Shown: positions 10,611 through 22,225, numbered from the stretch's first letter. The stretch: 64,000 nucleotides of DNA from Trissonchulus latispiculum (GCA_030248195.1 JASAND010023014.1:38299-102298); one strand, 5' to 3'. Notes: generated from the letters alone by a model not told the origin. Made by a program: numbers and translations.

Positions 10611-11340
10611 GAAGGTTTCATCTACTTTCATAGAGAATTAAAGCCTTTATAGTCAAATTATACAAGATGAAACCACCACCTTAAATGGCAGGTCCGCGCA
10701 TTAAAGGGTTCAAGTCCGCCTGAGTCGCGTTATCCAATTATGTCGTTTGGGTCTGGTTCATAAAATTCCTTTGTCAGTTGAGTTTGGCCAGGAAAACGAT
10801 TGGGTCATATCGTGCTGGGTCTTTTTTAATTAATCGTGAATCTGAGTCAAAATATAGCAACGTCGGAATTTTAGGGGAAAGAATAAGAAACTAAATAGAA
10901 TCAGTTCTTTAAATAAAGAAAAAGAAATTCCAATTCAATTTTCTTTGATTTAAAGAAGAAGACAAAGAAAAGCGGGTTCCTTTTAATTGCTTTCTACTTT
11001 GTCTTCCCAAATCCATTGCCATCTTAAGTTCCCTAAAAACCGAATTGAAAGTGACAGGTGCAACATCTCAAACATAAGCTAGCAGGAGTCCTTCGCAAAG
11101 GATCACTAGGTTGGGCTCCTTGCGCAAGATTGACTGACAGCTGAAACTTAAGACAGCATAAATGATCTTTTCCTTCTTTAAATTAAGAATATTTTATTAT
11201 TATTAATTATTTAATTATGATGCCTGCATAAGCTAAATTTAGTTGCGGGCCACCGCGGGCGAAATTTAATTGGTGCGGGCGGCAGGCCGGCACTATTCGG
11301 ACCAAGAATCTGAGCGCGGGCTGCGGGTTGGGTGCGGGCC

Positions 11341-12542
11341 CAGGGTTGGAAGTGGGTAGCGGGTACCCACGGGTACCCGCGGGTACCCGCGAGTACCCGC
11401 GGGTAATAGAAAATTTGCTACCCGCAGGCTACCCGCGCGGGTAGTTGCGGGTATCTCTTGTTGATATATTCAGTAAAACTCTAACACATTTCCGTAAAGT
11501 GTTCGGAAAAAGGAATTCATGTTGGTGATTTCAAAAATTCGCTAATTTTGGCTGGGTGCCCTTCTCCACGACTATTTTCAGCGCATATGGGCCCTTGATT
11601 AAACTTGTTCTATTTGGTTATATCCAGAAACGTAATCATAAGCTATGTTGTGTTGCCATGTTGTGATCCGACAGCATGTATGTATATGCTGTACATTGAT
11701 CGAGATCTCAACTTGCATTTCTTGCTTTCAGTAAGCAAATAAACTTTATTTTTCAGCGAACCGTTTGCTTTACGTGCCGTTTTTGTTATACTTTTTTGAG
11801 ATTGAGATTTAAATAGACTAGTCGTTACTACTTTAGACTTGTAACATGGGTCTTTTTCGAGACTACATGAGCGCAACATTAATTTCTTGTAGAGATGCAC
11901 CGGGCCGGGGCCGAGACCGGGGCCTGAAAGCTGTGGGTCTAAATAAGAGAATTTTCTTAAAAATTAAGATTTTGCTATAATTTCAAGTATATATCGACAC
12001 AATTACTAGTGTTTTTCATTCAAATCGATGACTAATATAATATAACATAACTAATAACTAATATAGTATCTACCAATTAAAACTTAATTTTGACTTTTAA
12101 AATTCCGAAAAATTGCCAAAAAAGTACAAAATTTTGGTCCCGGTCGGCATCGGGCTAAATCATCGAGACTGACATTGGGAGCCAAGTTCAGGTGCATCTC
12201 TATTAATTAAACGTATCAGTTAGCTTAAGTTTTCAAACTTTTCGAAAACGTTTTGGTACTTTTTCGGCAACCTTCGGCAAGTTGAATTAATTTCAATATT
12301 TCAGCAACCCATCTCAATACACTATTAGGTAAAGTAGTTTGGAAGCTTTAAATCAAAGTTTATTTTTAATTATTGACATTTTTTAATAAATTTAACAACA
12401 CAGTAATCGTATGCAACTCGAAAAATTTTGCGGGTATCTTGCGGGAATCAGTTGGCTGCGGGCCGCGGGCCGCGGGGCGGGTACCAGCGTGCGGGTAGCG
12501 GGGCGGGACGGGCCGCCAAAATGGTACCCGCTTCCAACTCTG
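11341..12542. mobile_element. hAT-like element with GGGTACCCGC arrays
   Basis: Ends CAGGGTTGGAAGTGGGTAGC and GCTTCCAACTCTG are inverted. Just inside lie arrays of GGGTACCCGCG (11360-11450 and 12430-12530). Flanks share GCGGGCC with a one-base offset, a possible target duplication. AT-rich interior without a transposase, and it hosts the 11890-12202 element. Confidence 0.65.
11890..12202. mobile_element. Small hAT-like MITE with TAGAGATGCACC ends
   Basis: TAGAGATGCACCGGGCCGGG at the left and GGTGCATCTCTA at the right are inverted, with GC-rich words next to each end (GGCCGAGACC / GGTCCCGGTCGG). TAGAGATGCACC is a familiar hAT-type terminus. No clear target duplication. It lies inside the 11341-12542 element. 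Confidence 0.7.
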
Positions 12543-12659
12543 TAGCGGGCCGCAAATTTCGGCCCGCGTGCAACACTGTTTTCAGGTCTGTGCTGTTTAT
12601 GACTTTCCTGTTTTCACAATTAACACATTCTTTCGATATCTCAAGTTTGTCTATTTCAG

Positions 12660-12850
12660 ACAGGAGATATCATTGACATGATATACGATCCCAAATCTCA
12701 TCTGTGGGAATTTTCATACAATAACACAAACGAAACTGGAAGAGCCCATTTGGGTAGAGCATTGATGCAGCTTCGGCGAAAACAACACACATTCAAAATA
12801 CATCGCACCAGAGAATTTAGCTTAGACCGCGACTTGCCACTAATAATCAA
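12660..12850 (+). CDS. Penultimate exon of mucin-like membrane protein gene, copy 2
   Basis: After a TTGTCTATTTCAG acceptor the exon reads TGDIIDMIYDPKSHLWEF, then SYNNTNETGRAH and a basic stretch to LPLII. The donor is AA|GTGCGT. The exon ends two bases into a codon, which pairs with the first base of the exon at 13265 to give Asn and stay open, so this copy splices in frame. It corresponds to 1-173 of copy 1. NNT and NET are N-glycosylation sequons, consistent with an extracellular location. Earlier exons are not identified; upstream DNA to 11240 is transposon sequence, so the 5' part may lie beyond it or be lost. No family recognised. Confidence 0.65.
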
Positions 12851-13264
12851 GTGCGTCATAATATATTAATGTTGCCTTGATTATCCGCTGGAAGCACATT
12901 ATACTTCTTTATTTAACTTTAATAATTGGGGAGTGGGGACCCTTTGCGGATTTCTTGAGTTCTTAAGCCCTGCACCACGCAACAAGTTTGCTTGGTTTCC
13001 AGAAGGCATTCTTATCCAATGCATACATTTATTCTTGAATAGTTTTATAATGGCGGTATAGGAGAAAAAGTATGGTTTGCTTAAATTTGTAGGTGTCGTG
13101 ATCTGGATTCGTTTGTGTAATTCGCCTAATGCTACCCTCTTTATTATATTTTGCTTTCTAATTGCTGTCAGTCATATTGGCTGACGCTATGTAACAGGAT
13201 CCGTGATATTATTTCGATGGAAAAGGTTTTGTTATTATTGCTTTTACATTTTTCGTCATTTCAG

Positions 13265-13883
13265 TCCGGTGGATCCCACAATAGAGCCTGGCTGCGATCC
13301 TGCAATTCTGGTGAAATCTACGTCTCCGCTTAGCCATTTCTATCCAGAGTTTGTTGCGAATTTATCCTGTGATTTGTTCACTACAACCACAACCACCACA
13401 AGCACTACGCCAGCTACTACAACCGTTAATACTACTACTACGACTACCACAACCACTACTTCTGCTACTAATGCCGCCACAACTACTACCTCTACCAGTA
13501 CCGCGACTACACGTACTTCAACCACTGTATTGCCAGCACTAAGAACAACAATAAGTTCTGGTTTCCGTGCTTCCGTAGGAACCAAAAAAGCATTAGAAGC
13601 GTCAACTCATGCAAAAAGGACCACTGCCAGTAAAAATTTGAAACCAACTACTGCAAACGGAACCAAAGCTCAGGAAAGTAAAACGAATAGGAAAGGGAAA
13701 GTCATGTCAGTAGTTGCTGTGTCGCTGCTATTCCTGTTGATGTTGGCCATCATTGGAATCGTGATGCTGGTGCTGGAAAGAGGTTGTGGAAAGAAATCAA
13801 AACAGAAAACGAAATCATCTCTCTTAAACAGACTTCCCTGGCGAAAAAGAACTCCTCCTAAAGTCCCTAAAAACAATTTATGA
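13265..13883 (+). CDS. Last exon of mucin-like type I membrane protein, copy 2
   Basis: A 414-base intron with a strong TTTCGTCATTTCAG acceptor precedes it. The exon reads PVDPTIEPGCDPAIL, a spacer with FVANLSCDLF, a Thr-rich stalk of about 50 residues, a linker ending NGTKAQESKTNRKGK, a hydrophobic segment (VVAVSLLFLLMLAIIGIVML) and a basic tail ending KNNL and TGA. The transmembrane and tail parts are almost identical to copy 1, while the Thr stalk differs in length and order, as expected of repeat-driven change. The Thr codons also open long Val-rich antisense frames, which are not genes. Likely a cell-surface protein of unknown partner. Confidence 0.78.
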
Positions 13884-13929
13884 CATAAATTTAGGAAAAA
13901 ACATGTCATTTTAATTTGCGGAGAAATTT

Positions 13930-14068
13930 AATTTATAGCGGAGAGGTAGCGTGCACTGCTTGAGAGTCAGCCAGCCCAGGCTCAATCCCCGCTCTGAGCA
14001 GTATTCTTCAGTTCTTCTAATCATTATTTCAACCTTTCACAGTAAAGTACCATCGAATAGAGCTGAAC
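13930..14068 (+). mobile_element. tRNA-derived SINE, copy 2
   Basis: A-box-like TAGCGGAGAGG (13936) and B-box-like GGCTCAATCCC (13979) are 43 bases apart, close to tRNA spacing. Body shared with 2800-2945. It lies 50 bases past the stop of copy 2. Confidence 0.62.
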
Positions 14069-14547
14069 TTGGTGCAAGAATTTACTGTGGCGTGCAAGTA
14101 TTTTCTATTTACTACGGCCTTGTATTTATTGTCTTTAGTAATATAACTTGTATTGTGTACTTTATATATTCTATGTGATGTGAAATGTGATGGGGGTACC
14201 CCCCCAACCCCCCCCCCAGAATTCGGACCTCAGAAATTTCGTAAAGTGGCCAAAAAATGCTAAATCTTCTGTAATTTTGCCCTTTTTTCATCAAAATAAG
14301 GCATGTTCTTAACGTTTTAGGCGTTTTTGCACCGTTTAAAAGCGATTTTATGTCAAAATTTTAGAAAAATTTATCAAAAAATGACCATATTTCGACCAAA
14401 TTTAGTTAACTTTTTGGGTCCAAAAATTGTTGGGGGGGGGGGTTCGGAGGGGATCCAAAAGTTGGGGAAAAGTAAGTCAAAAATCTAGGGGGAGGTAAAT
14501 TTTGTCGAAAGTGTTGGGGGGCTACCCCCCTCCAACCCCCCCCCCCT

Positions 14548-14956
14548 CAGGGGCGGATCCAGGGGGGGCGGGGGCGGGGCGGCCACCCCCCCCCCGTCGC
14601 GATTCGAAGGTAGGAAAAATTAAGGAGAGAAAGAGGAAAAAGTGTAAAAAAACCAAACAATTTCGCGCCTTCGCGCGAATTTTCTACTTTTTAACCGCAT
14701 ATTTATTGTATTTGTGAAGAAAAAGCTTGAAATGCATCCGGTTTTTCGGAAAAATTACCGTTTTTGCCTAAAAATGTCAAGAATTTTAAAAAATTTGTTC
14801 AGTTCTTCAGTATAGAAAGAATTGAAGATCCGTAGGCCGATTTTATTGCAAAAACAAAAAATTTCTTCAACTTCTTGGGAGCTACGCCCCCACACCCCCC
14901 GCTGGAAAAGTTTTACCGCCGCCCCCCCTCGTCACGAAATCCTGGATCCGCCAGTG
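14548..14956. mobile_element. hAT-like MITE with CAGGGGCGGATCCAGG ends
   Basis: The left end CAGGGGCGGATCCAGG is inverse to CCTGGATCCGCCAGTG at the right. CAGTGGCGGATCCAGG-type ends are widespread in hAT-derived elements. Flanks CCCCCCCT and CCCCCCTA fit a 7-8 bp target duplication, although the C-run makes that weak. No transposase. Confidence 0.7.
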
Positions 14957-15037
14957 CCCCCCTAAGGAAACTATGTTTGAGACCCCCAAGCCAGATTTGG
15001 ACTTTTTACTCTCTCCCCTAACCCAAACAGGTGGTAA

Positions 15038-15046
15038 ATATATACA

Positions 15047-15106
<60 letters not shown>

Positions 15107-15112
15107 TGTATT
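15038..15112. repeat. (TA)n microsatellite
   Basis: Nearly pure TA repeat with two TGTA interruptions. Confidence 0.9.
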
Positions 15113-15506
15113 CTCGGGCATAGTTCCCTTTGGGGGCATCCCCATTCCCCACACTTTTTGACCAACTTTGCCTTTCACAGAATTGTTGCCCACAGAAGGG
15201 GACGTCCCCCCCCCAAAAAGTTTTGGGGGAGGGTTGAAAAAAGGCTTGGTGGGCTACCCCCCCAACCCCCCCCCACCTTACACCTATGGTCGTGTATCGT
15301 GTTAGTAACGTAGTTTTATATGCCACTAGTTAGCTAATGAAGCATGTTAGCACCATCGTTTTGTCAGAATCCAAGTAGTTTGAATTTTCACTTTTTCAAT
15401 TAAAATGGGTTGACATTTGGGTTTTCATTGTGTGACTCATTCAATATATGACGCAAGCTACCTATTGTGAAAATATGAGCGCATGACTCAAAAGTGGCAC
15501 TGTAAA

Positions 15507-15661
15507 CCTGAAGTTAGCAGTTCCAAGCAATATTCGCAAATAAATATCGAAATGCAACTGTCTCAATCGAGTTAAAGTTTGACTCATTGATTTCTCAACA
15601 TACTCTATCTGACTCAATTGGTTTTAACTCCGACTCATTCAAGGGAACTGCTAACTTCAGG
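15507..15661. repeat. Short inverted-repeat element
   Basis: CCTGAAGTTAGCAGTTCC at 15507-15524 and its exact inverse at 15644-15661 enclose about 120 AT-rich bases with several GACTCA words. Small MITE or foldback; class unknown. Confidence 0.55.
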
Positions 15662-15850
15662 GAGGTGCATGATTGACCATGGTCATTCTTACCACCATGC
15701 ATGGTGCCGATCACGCTCAACAGCATGAATGACGCCGATCGTGCCGACCAGCATGAATGAGGCCATCTTGCTGAGCAGCATGTTTGGCTCCCATCATGCT
15801 CACATAAATTAAGCCAATCATGCTGACCCTCACAAATTAAGCCAAACATT
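15662..15850. repeat. Degenerate GCATGAATGA tandem repeat
   Basis: Repeats of roughly 35-40 bases built on GATCRTGCTGAYCAGCATGA. A 140-codon antisense frame (15595-16017) crosses it and is judged chance. 15850-16560 holds no other supported feature. Confidence 0.45.
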
Positions 15851-16563
15851 TCTGACGTTTTTGAAGTATCCAAATTTGCTTCCTCACCTTGAGGAAGTTC
15901 GAAAAAGATGCAACCTTTTCGTGTAATTTTCGTGTGTGTTACACTACTTGTGGTATAGGCCCAGAATAATTTTGGGACATCTACCATTACCACTAAACTT
16001 ACAAAACAATCACCCAAATTATATTGTAGGAAAAATTGTAGAACTGTCTGAATTCACCCTAAACAACCTATCCACGCACACACGATACCCCAACTGACTA
16101 CTGATCCGCCAATCCTGAACTAGTTCACATTTAGTTCAGCAATTTAGATTAGGGACCGGCTTCCCAGTTATACGCAGTTATGCGCACGCTGCACTGTGCA
16201 TTATCTGATTTATATGCACAGTCTTTACATAGGAAAGGTGCAAAGGAGTTGTATAAAGCTCATTTAAGAATTGTTTTAAACGGTCTAAGAAAGCACTACA
16301 TTTGAAGAGTATCATTGCAAAATTTAGGCACCGTGCTTTGTACACTGCGGTCAGGACGAAACAAAGTTTGTATGTATGTTATGTTGAATTGCGACCAGGC
16401 AACATCAACTAGAAATGACTCTACGACGCTACGTAAGGTGGAATTTTTTCATTCTTTGCTCAAACCAGTATTATCGAGTGGTAAACGGCTAACTAGCTTT
16501 TCCAGCATTGAACATTAAACTTCTAAAACCACCCTCATAGCCGGCTCTCATCTTTAGTTCTAC

Positions 16564-18220
16564 CAAGAGTCTATAAAGGAAGTGTGAGACCCTCGGCCCT
16601 TCCTAGTGTTTTAAGCTTGCAATATACTCGTCACGCCGAAAGCTCGGGGAGGGCGACCACTTACCGTTGTTAACCATATGTTTATATGCGTTTGAACTAA
16701 ACGCATCTGACTGGCTAATCGCCTACCTTATCTCAAATTTACGTGAATAAACGGACCCGAGATCTCGGGGGAGAGCACACATACAAGTTTGTAAAAGCGT
16801 TTAGCTTTTCGCTGATTGATTGATTTCCAACTGTCATACGGTAGTTAAAAATCAACCAATCATCGAAGTGCAAAACTCCTTTAGGGACTGTCTCAAAAAT
16901 GAAACGAGTATTTGGGCGCGTTCCATGAAACCCTGTTTACCGTGTAATCAAAGCGTGTTTTGGAAACAAAAACCGAGTTTAACTTTAATATATATATATA
17001 GCTATTATACTTTTAAAACAGTTTCTCTTTAGCTGCAGCACTGTTTGCAATACAGATGGCAGTCAGCCAAAGAAAAAAGTAGCAGCTTATTTCTTTCGGC
17101 ATATTGCGGTCAGTCACACATTAGCTTTTTGCTGCTTATAAAGTGCTGGATTCTCGGTATGCTTAGAAATTGGATCATATTTGCCTGCTATAAATTCAGT
17201 TCTGCTTTGAGCATACAAAATCTACAATGCGCGTTGCCAAAAGAAAGCCGTGTTTCTGACAAGACAAAAGCGCGTACACTGCAGCTAATAAAACAAGTTT
17301 CCAAAGCTCGTTACGCACCCACCCCTAATTTTTTACAGTCTCTTACGAACTTGTACGTGTAATTGTGACCCCCCCCCCCGAGACCTCGTGGGGGGGTCTC
17401 GGGGTGGCCCGCTTGTGTACGTAAATTTGACATGAGGTAGGCAATTAGCCATTCAGATGTGGTTTAGTTCAAACGCATATAAGCGTACGCTTAACCCTTG
17501 CCCACATAACGTTACAAATCTGTAACAAGGGTAAAAATGGACGGGTTTTGGTCAGTGCAGAAACTATTAGTCCGGTCAATGCTAGATCTTCGGTGTCCTT
17601 TTACCCAACGCACGTCTGCAACACCCTGAGGGAATTTCTCTAAAATATTTTCAGTTTTTTGTTGCTACAGCCTTAAGACAGATGCAAAAGTCTGTCGAAA
17701 ACTGTAGATACCATGTTTGGGTATTTATTGGGAGCATTCTGGAGCTGGCATTGAAACGACTGCTGAAGTAATGCTCGATCCAATATAGTGGCTGCATAGA
17801 GGCTGTCTCGAAGATTTATTTGAGCTAGGTCTTACTTCGCTGCTGCAGAGACCGCAACAGCTGCAACCAGTGTTGTCGTAAAATGAAGAAGAAGTAATTT
17901 ATATTTCTATAGGTGCTTTCTGTGAAAAATAGCAGCCAAAAATGTGAACTCGGTCATTTGGCACCACTGAATTGGCGAACCCTCAAGCGGGAAAGGGTTA
18001 ACAACGGTAAGTGGTACCCGCCATACCTGAACGGGAGGTTAAATTTCATGGACCCTTGTGGAAGCAAATTTGGATACCCCTTGTGAGAACGATTTCTCTT
18101 TGGGTGCACGTTTTAAGAAACCTGCCCCCCCGAGATTTCCGCCTTAATGTGCCGTACATATTGCAAGCTTAAAACACTATGAAGGGCCGAGTGTCTCACT
18201 CTTCTTTTTATAGAGTGTTG
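16564..18220. mobile_element. Long CAAGAG-type palindromic element
   Basis: Left CAAGAGTCTATAAA and the inverse of the right end CAACACTCTATAAA are followed by a shared arm (GTTTTAAGCTTGCAATAT) of about 100 bases. Flanks gttctac and attctac give a 6/7 match to a 7-bp target duplication. The arm continues inward: 16676-16800 pairs with 17345-17490 (CAAATTTACGTG..., CGTTTGAACTAAAC). The loop (about 16800-17345) has two short open frames of no recognisable family. The right arm is interrupted by a TTAA element at 17491-18001. Confidence 0.7.
17491..18001. mobile_element. piggyBac-like TTAA MITE inserted in a palindrome arm
   Basis: Starts TTAACCCTTGCCC and ends GCGGGAAAGGGTTAA. TTAACCCTTTCCCGC-like ends with TTAA duplication are typical of piggyBac-derived MITEs. 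The opposite palindrome arm (near 16670) carries a single TTAA at the equivalent place, so it serves as the empty site. A related piece is at 32230-32552. Confidence 0.72.
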
Positions 18221-18390
18221 ATTCTACTGACATCGTCCAAAACACATATTGGAAAACAAAAATTCTTCATTAAGTTTCATCAATTAGAGCTCCATTAAGT
18301 TACGCAGAGTATAGCATTGTTCCTGAGGCTAATAGTACTAATGCCCTGGATAGATTGGGGCTACGGTTACCTTGGATAGATTGATACTAG

Positions 18391-18790
18391 CAAGAGTACA
18401 TAATAATAAGAGTGTGCCACTAGGCACACTCTATGTTATTAGAGCAAAAACTATGCTCTGCTCGCTAACGGCCCCCCCGCAAATCAGACCCTAGTGACCC
18501 CCCCCCGCAAATCAGTACCTAGTCGAAGCTGGGGTACGCTCACTCGCTCTATGTGTATGTGCTTAAGCTCGAAAACGCAAGCAGTGCGTGCGCGAATTTT
18601 GTGAATGCATCGAGCTTTAGAACGCAAACATAGCGCACAAGAATCTTTGAAGTGAAGGGTCTAATTTGCGGGGGAGGGGGAATTGGCTGACCCTAGAATT
18701 GTCTGCGAGCTTTAGAACGCAAAGTGCGTGCAAATTTCTTTGAAGCGAGCATACACATTTGTGGGAGTTGCCAGCCGTGTATTCTTGGTT
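18391..18790. mobile_element. CAAGAG foldback element, rearranged copy
   Basis: A full left arm (CAAGAGTACATAATA, GTGCCACTAGGCACAC, GAGCAAAAACTATGCTC) and typical centre words (CTTAAGCTCGAAAACGCAAG, GAGCTTTAGAACGC) are present. The right arm is not the usual inverse; the sequence ends near TGTATTCTTG at about 18786. The flanks differ (atactag, gttctac), so the right part may come from another copy. Decayed family interior words continue to about 19090. Confidence 0.6.
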
Positions 18791-19609
18791 CTACCAATGA
18801 CTCTAAATTAAATTTCTTCCATAATATTACTGTATTGAGATTTTCGAACATCCTCGGAATTTTTTCAGGATCTTATTCACACTGCTTGCACTTATGCCAT
18901 GCTATGCCACACTGGCAGGCTCTCTGCTATCAGCTTTCGAGCAATGCTCAGCGCGCTAACTGCCCACCCCCCAATTGCGTACCTAGTGCAACTCCCGCAA
19001 ATCAGTACCCAGTACGCAATTGCTCATGCTCACTCTTTTCTTTAGGAAGCCCCCCGCAAAAGACCCATCAATTTTTCAACTGAAGAATGATAGGGGAGGG
19101 TTTGCGGATAGCTCTATTGACCGACGTGGACAGGAGTCCGACGATTCAAACTTTCTAACTCTTCATCTTGCAATTTGAAGAAGAGTTGACTGAAAGAGAG
19201 CAAGAAAACCATTATATTTTATTTTATTTTATATTAAATTTGAATGCTATATTTTCAATGCTAAGCTATGCTATGCTTTCAATAAAATAAAAAACTTAAC
19301 TAGGCTATATTCAAAAAAGCTGACTGGAATTCAGGATAATGGATTTTGTGATTTGTACAGTTAAATGTTGAAACATTGTCCTTACATTCAGGTTTAAGGC
19401 TATTTAACCTGATGCAAATAAAATCAACTAATGCAAAAACTTATCTTTACGTTACGAAGAAGCAATCGCGCATCCGCAAGGTAATCGATCAGGTCTACCA
19501 AGAAGTTCTTTTGGATGAAAGTTTGATGCAAAACTGATTGCGTTCTTGATTATACAAAATCAGTGAACTTGGTTTCAACACATTGGACACGTTACAAGTA
19601 TTACAGTCA

Positions 19610-19880
19610 GGGAAGCTTGAACACAGTTCGAACACGTCATCGCTAGAGATCCATTCCAACACTGATTAATTCCAAGTTTTCTCGCTGACATGGACTCAAA
19701 GCCATCTTCTGATATTATGACTTCCCCGTTTAGTCCAAGTTCCTGTTTCTTAACGTTTGCTTCGAATTATTGCGAGCCATTTAGTAATACGTGACACAAT
19801 ACATTAATTAATTGTATCGTTGCAGAGCTAAAGAGAAACTGTTCTACGATCAGGTGTCTTTGTTCTCTTTAAGCTAGATC
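19610..19880 (-). pseudogene. Family F relic 1 (internally deleted)
   Basis: Read on the minus strand, 19860-19740 matches the N-terminal part of family F (CTGCAACGATACA..., AAACAGGAACTTGGA) and 19735-19615 matches the segment reading GFESMSARKLG / SSDD. The part between them is missing. Multiple stops. Family unrecognised; see 53985-55510 for the fullest copy. 19880-21290 shows no supported gene or element apart from AT-rich repeats and a decayed CAAGAG interior at about 20890-21050. Confidence 0.6.
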
Positions 19881-21639
19881 TTGTAACTGCATGTTAATTT
19901 TTAACTGCATGATAAATCATATGGTGCTCTGTTTCTTAAAACTGCTACTGAATTTACAATTTATGCGTAAAGACACACACATATATATCATTACGAAAGC
20001 TAAGTATGTGTAAGTTCGCCCATATGAAACTATCAAAATATTTTGTTTCGCTGACGTAGCGAATAATACAACCGTCGAACTTTAAATATGGATTTTCCAG
20101 ACCTAAAGTGCATCAAAAGACTGGAGGACAGTATGACAGTTGTCACTGTTTTAAATTTGGCTCAGCAAATTTAATGACTTAGTATAATACTATGTAAATG
20201 TAATATATGTAGACAAGACAGACAAATATAGTATAGTATGATAATTAATATAATTCATCGGTAAAGTGCAAATGTAAAGTACGGTGATTTCAGAGTCCCC
20301 GCCGCAAACAGATGCACGCTGACGTACGTATATAGGCGTGTGCATCAGTTAGTGAGTATAAATTCTTTGCAGTTGATTTTAAACCGCTAGTGGCATGCTA
20401 CTATCCGAGCTTTCGGCAAGCGTATATCCTTTTACGTTCATGAATATGAAATCACCTTTAACACACATACACGAAATTGTGCACTTCAAATTTAGTTTTC
20501 TCATAATTAAATCAGTTTAGCTGAAACCGGGAAAAACATTCGCTAGAATGTTAAAATCTTTTGCCCTTACAAAAAATCGCGCGAACCATTTGTAATGAAA
20601 TGACTTGAAGTAAAAATCAAGTTAATCAAAGATCTCATGTTTCCTGTAATTCATCATATTTGCTATAATCAAATGTCCAAGCTGATTGGTGTATAGATAT
20701 TTCGTATTTGAAGGAAATATTAGAGTTACCAGACGGAAACCATTAATTAATACTGTAATTAGGACCCCAAGGTTAAATTAAAAGGGTTTGTTTACCATCT
20801 TATTATGAAGCATTGGCTTTAGCTGACAACTTAATATAAAAGAATAATGATACGCAAACGTTAGCTCTGTGACCAATTGCATGTACATACCCACCGCAAA
20901 AATTCATCACCTTCCACAAATGAATACCCAGTACACGTTTCAGTCATTACGACTTAAAGCTCGAAAAACAAAGACTCTTCGTCTAAATAGTTTCTGTTTC
21001 GTGCATTAGAACGACGGAAACTGATCTGCACACATTTCTGTGTCAAATGTTTATGCCCAAACGAATAAGATTAAATGAAATTAAGATTAAATGCTAGCAA
21101 AGTTAACCGAACTTATTCGTTGATAAGCATCGACCACTGTGCTGAGGTGAGTATATAGCGAAGGCCAACCGCTGATGCTGATCAAATTAATAATAATCAG
21201 CAACTAGCTCCAAATTCCGTTTTCTTATTTTTATGCAGTCGAATAAAACAAACCAGAGTCTGTACTCTAAAAATCGTGTTTGGTCACATTCATTTAAGGT
21301 TATTACTTCCTATTTTAATTGTGCTGTGTTGTTTCTGTTGTGATTAGATCAACTGCTGTAACGTGGACAACGTGTTAATATTTGATTGTTCTGCAAAACA
21401 GCAGTTCTACTATATAAGCTCATGTAAATGCTATAATAAATGGGTTTGTTTATTTCTTAAGATTATGTCGAAGGATGAATTAGGCTGAAGCGTTTAGGAC
21501 ACATTAATTCGGTGTTCTAGATCACATTCGAAGTAATCGCAGAGTTTACGTTTGAAAATTTTTAATTGGCTAAAAGCTTGTTCAATCAAAGCGTTTGTTG
21601 AAGAGATAACAAATTGGAAATATTGAAGGTCGAACTACC

Positions 21640-22225
21640 GATCCATTGTTATGGTGGATAAATGTATGTAAACGGATGTCTGTGGAAGTAAACGAGAGTA
21701 AAAGCTTCAATGCGTAGTGCTTTCTCTCGTAGGTCACTATTCGTAATTAAAGCATAAATTCTGAACGAAGAAACCAGTGAAACTTTAGTATTCACGTGAG
21801 ATCCGGTGGCAAACTTTAGCAATCTGGCAGTTGTTTTAACAATCGTTATCACTTCACTTTATCAGTCCTTGGTAAATGAGCAAAGTAGTAAGTTCGACGA
21901 TCAAGTCCAAGTCACTGTTTTTAATGTTTGTTTCGTATTTTTGCGAGACATTTAGGAATATGTTCAATACGTTAAATTCAGCGTTGTAGTTCAAAGCTAA
22001 CTGTTCTACGAACTTTGTCACGGCGACTGTATTCGTTTTAAGGCAAATCTATTAACTGTATAGAATTATCTTCAATAGTTGGAGGGAATCAAATTTGATA
22101 ACAGCAAGAGATCGGGTCTGAAGTAAGGATTTTAGTTTTCCAGGAGGAAATGAGACTGCACTGGCTGCAGCAGGGTGTTCATATATATTATTGTGCGGCA
22201 GTGCAGCGCAGATTCAACAAGAGTA
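21640..22225 (-). pseudogene. Family F relic 2: N-terminal half, inverted
   Basis: On the minus strand this gives the family's 5' flank and then FLNVSQKYETNI, NSDLDLIVELTT and TTARLLKFATGSHVNTKVSL, matching 47400-47640 and 54180-54430. It stops in frame (TGA after GLIK). It abuts the C-terminal half on the opposite strand, so one original copy was split by an inversion with a breakpoint near 22225. Confidence 0.65.

Larger units (their letters stand above)
11240..12590. mobile_element. Outer GC-rich hAT-like element hosting two nested insertions
   Basis: GGGCC/GCGGGC words flank the nested elements at 11245-11340 and 12543-12590. The right end reads (inverse) CAGTGTTGCACGCGGGCC, a hAT-style terminus; the left end is not clear. 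Probably the oldest layer of a three-layer nest. Confidence 0.5.
14190..15290. repeat. C-run rich composite repeat
   Basis: Four variants of a CTACCCCCCCAACCCCCC block occur at about 14199, 14521, 14881 and 15252, with G-runs nearby and the hAT-like element 14548-14956 inside. Frames here are open through homopolymers and TA repeats and carry no protein signal. It may be two or more nested MITEs sharing this motif. Confidence 0.5.

Noticed and set aside
10640..10735. tRNA gene at a GGTTCAAGTCC B-box match
   Set aside because: No A box, no acceptor stem and no T-stem pairing around it.
14971..15326. Tyr/Ile-rich frames on both strands
   Set aside because: Translation of a TA microsatellite and C/G runs.
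15595..16017. 140-codon minus-strand frame
   Set aside because: It spans a tandem repeat and an inverted repeat, and has no domain pattern or splice context.
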